Program-made: the position numbers and the translations under genes
Assembly: GCA_013619035.1 (NCBI GenBank)
Contig: JABXKX010000609.1
Location: forward strand, 1-6,453
From: Peptostreptococcaceae bacterium
Lineage (GTDB): Bacteria; Bacillota_A; Clostridia; Peptostreptococcales; Acidaminobacteraceae
Length of the DNA: 6,453 nt
Direction: 5' to 3'
Part shown: piece by piece, positions 5,377-6,453 of the stretch
Layout of the letters: every line of letters begins with the position of its first letter
Numbering within the stretch: position 1 is the stretch's first letter
Notes under the pieces: model-generated
Databases searched by the model: none
Told to the model about the DNA's origin: nothing
What the model saw: only the letters and a program-made list of their open reading frames with translations

Positions 5377-6342
5377 ATGATAATAAAATTAATATTAATA
5401 TTGTTGACTTTATTAAGTAAAGTCTCTTCACAAAGTAATACTGATGTTGAATGGAACCCCTATTCTGATTTACCTATTGGGAGCACGCAAGGTGGTTTTG
5501 TGTCATGCAATGATGTTCTATACAGTATCGGTGGTCGTACAGATGGAAATCCCTCGCTTCACAACTACCAATATGACCCTGCCACAAATCAATGGTCAAA
5601 AAAAACATCTATGCAGACTAAACATACGAATGGAGCTTATATTTCAGCCAATGGTAAGATTCATGTAATTGCTGGAGATCCTTTTTCAGATGTCCATGAA
5701 GTTTATGACCCAATTAAAGATGAATGGTCGCTTTTAGCACCAATTCCTACTAAAGTTCAACATGTAATGGGCGTAACTGTCAACGATAAAATTTATGTTA
5801 TGGGCGGCCTTGAAAACTGGGATAATGTATCAAACAGAAATCAAGTTTATGATATAAAGACAGATTCTTGGGTTGAGATGGCTCCTATGTTAACAGGTAA
5901 GCATGGCTACTCTTCCATCGTACATGATGATAGGATTTATGTTTTTGGAAGTTTATCTTACGATGAAACTGGTGGAAAAGGAGTTTTGGGTTCCAATTCA
6001 TCGATTGAAGTATATGACACAAAAACTGACACATGGGAAAACATAGGCAATATGCCTACTAATCTTTACTTAGGTGCCATTGTTGTTTATGGTGATGAAG
6101 TCATTATAATAGGGGGCTTTAGAGATACAGATGAACCTGAGGCCCTTGTAGATGTTTTCTCTTTAGAAACACACACTTGGAGAAAAGGATTACCAATACC
6201 TAAACCATTTGTTGGGATGGGAGCAGTTGTATACAATGATCAATTATATGTTTCTGGGGGCGCGGATCCCTCAAGAAATTGGATAGGAAACAGGAAATTA
6301 TATAAGATTCCTATAGAAGCACTGCTTGAAAACATTAATTAA
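5377..6342 (+). CDS. Secreted Kelch-repeat beta-propeller protein
   Basis: 321 residues. The N-terminus MIIKLILILLTLLSKVSSQS is a typical signal peptide with cleavage likely near residue 19 and no lipobox, so the protein should be secreted. The rest is about six Kelch repeats, seen as the recurring pattern of a GG pair (SIGGR, VMGG, IIGG, VSGG), a variable stretch, then YD...TxxW (YDPATNQW, YDPIKDEW, YDIKTDSW, YDTKTDTW, and FSLETHTW). These build a beta-propeller that usually binds proteins or sugars; no enzyme residues are evident and the partner is unknown. GAGAGGG lies six bases before ATG. It points away from the cassette array, has no attC-like site after it, and is probably not a cassette. 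The nearby IS3 remnant suggests the junction was rearranged. The reading frame is intact. Confidence 0.85.
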   Translation: MIIKLILILLTLLSKVSSQSNTDVEWNPYSDLPIGSTQGGFVSCNDVLYSIGGRTDGNPSLHNYQYDPATNQWSKKTSMQTKHTNGAYISANGKIHVIAGDPFSDVHEVYDPIKDEWSLLAPIPTKVQHVMGVTVNDKIYVMGGLENWDNVSNRNQVYDIKTDSWVEMAPMLTGKHGYSSIVHDDRIYVFGSLSYDETGGKGVLGSNSSIEVYDTKTDTWENIGNMPTNLYLGAIVVYGDEVIIIGGFRDTDEPEALVDVFSLETHTWRKGLPIPKPFVGMGAVVYNDQLYVSGGADPSRNWIGNRKLYKIPIEALLENIN

Positions 6343-6453
6343 AAGATTCAACTCGTATGAAGCGTTTCTTATAGGTTAGACAGACTGGATCTTCAACAGC
6401 AAGTATATAATAAGCGAGTGTTTAAAATCCACTCATTTCACAAGAGATAATGT

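Overview
The window is AT-rich DNA (about one third G+C by eye). It has strong AGGAG-type ribosome binding sites and short hydrophobic or exported proteins. The degraded IS3-family transposase and the style of the proteins suggest a low-GC Gram-positive (Bacillota or Mycoplasmatota-like) host. This is an inference; no taxonomic marker gene is present.

Positions 1 to about 4750 look like a gene-cassette array of integron type, read on the minus strand. Five copies of a 238-268 bp imperfect repeat (353-596, 1678-1928, 2612-2854, 3438-3675, 4368-4635) alternate with single genes that all point the same way. Each repeat begins and ends with integron-like R boxes (variants of RYYYAAC / GTTRRRY). 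Inside these lies a second complementary pair (CATCTGAG / CTCAGATG), so each can fold like an attC site. The first six bases of each complete cassette are the reverse complement of its own last R box in three of four cassettes, and differ by one G-T wobble in the fourth. The two ends of any single repeat match less well. That pattern is expected if each cassette once existed as a circle with its own attC. The repeats are much longer than classical attC sites (about 57-141 bp) and carry a 56 bp core with no length change among the five copies. No integrase gene lies in the window.

In transcription order (right to left) the cassettes carry: F, a truncated membrane protein remnant (4749-4630); E, a 201-residue membrane-anchored protein (4344-3739); D, a 178-residue membrane-anchored protein (3403-2867); C, an aminoglycoside 6'-acetyltransferase-like GNAT enzyme split by a frameshift at an A7 run (2534-1999); B, a putative zinc metallopeptidase with HEYHH (1648-608); and A, a frameshifted membrane protein that runs off the left edge (313-1).

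To the right, 4750-5376 holds a decayed IS3-family orfB fragment on the plus strand (about 4899-5155) and otherwise no recognisable gene. An intact secreted Kelch-type beta-propeller gene follows (5377-6342, plus strand). The insertion sequence probably cut into the array at cassette F. The cassette genes do not form a pathway; they look like independent cargo.
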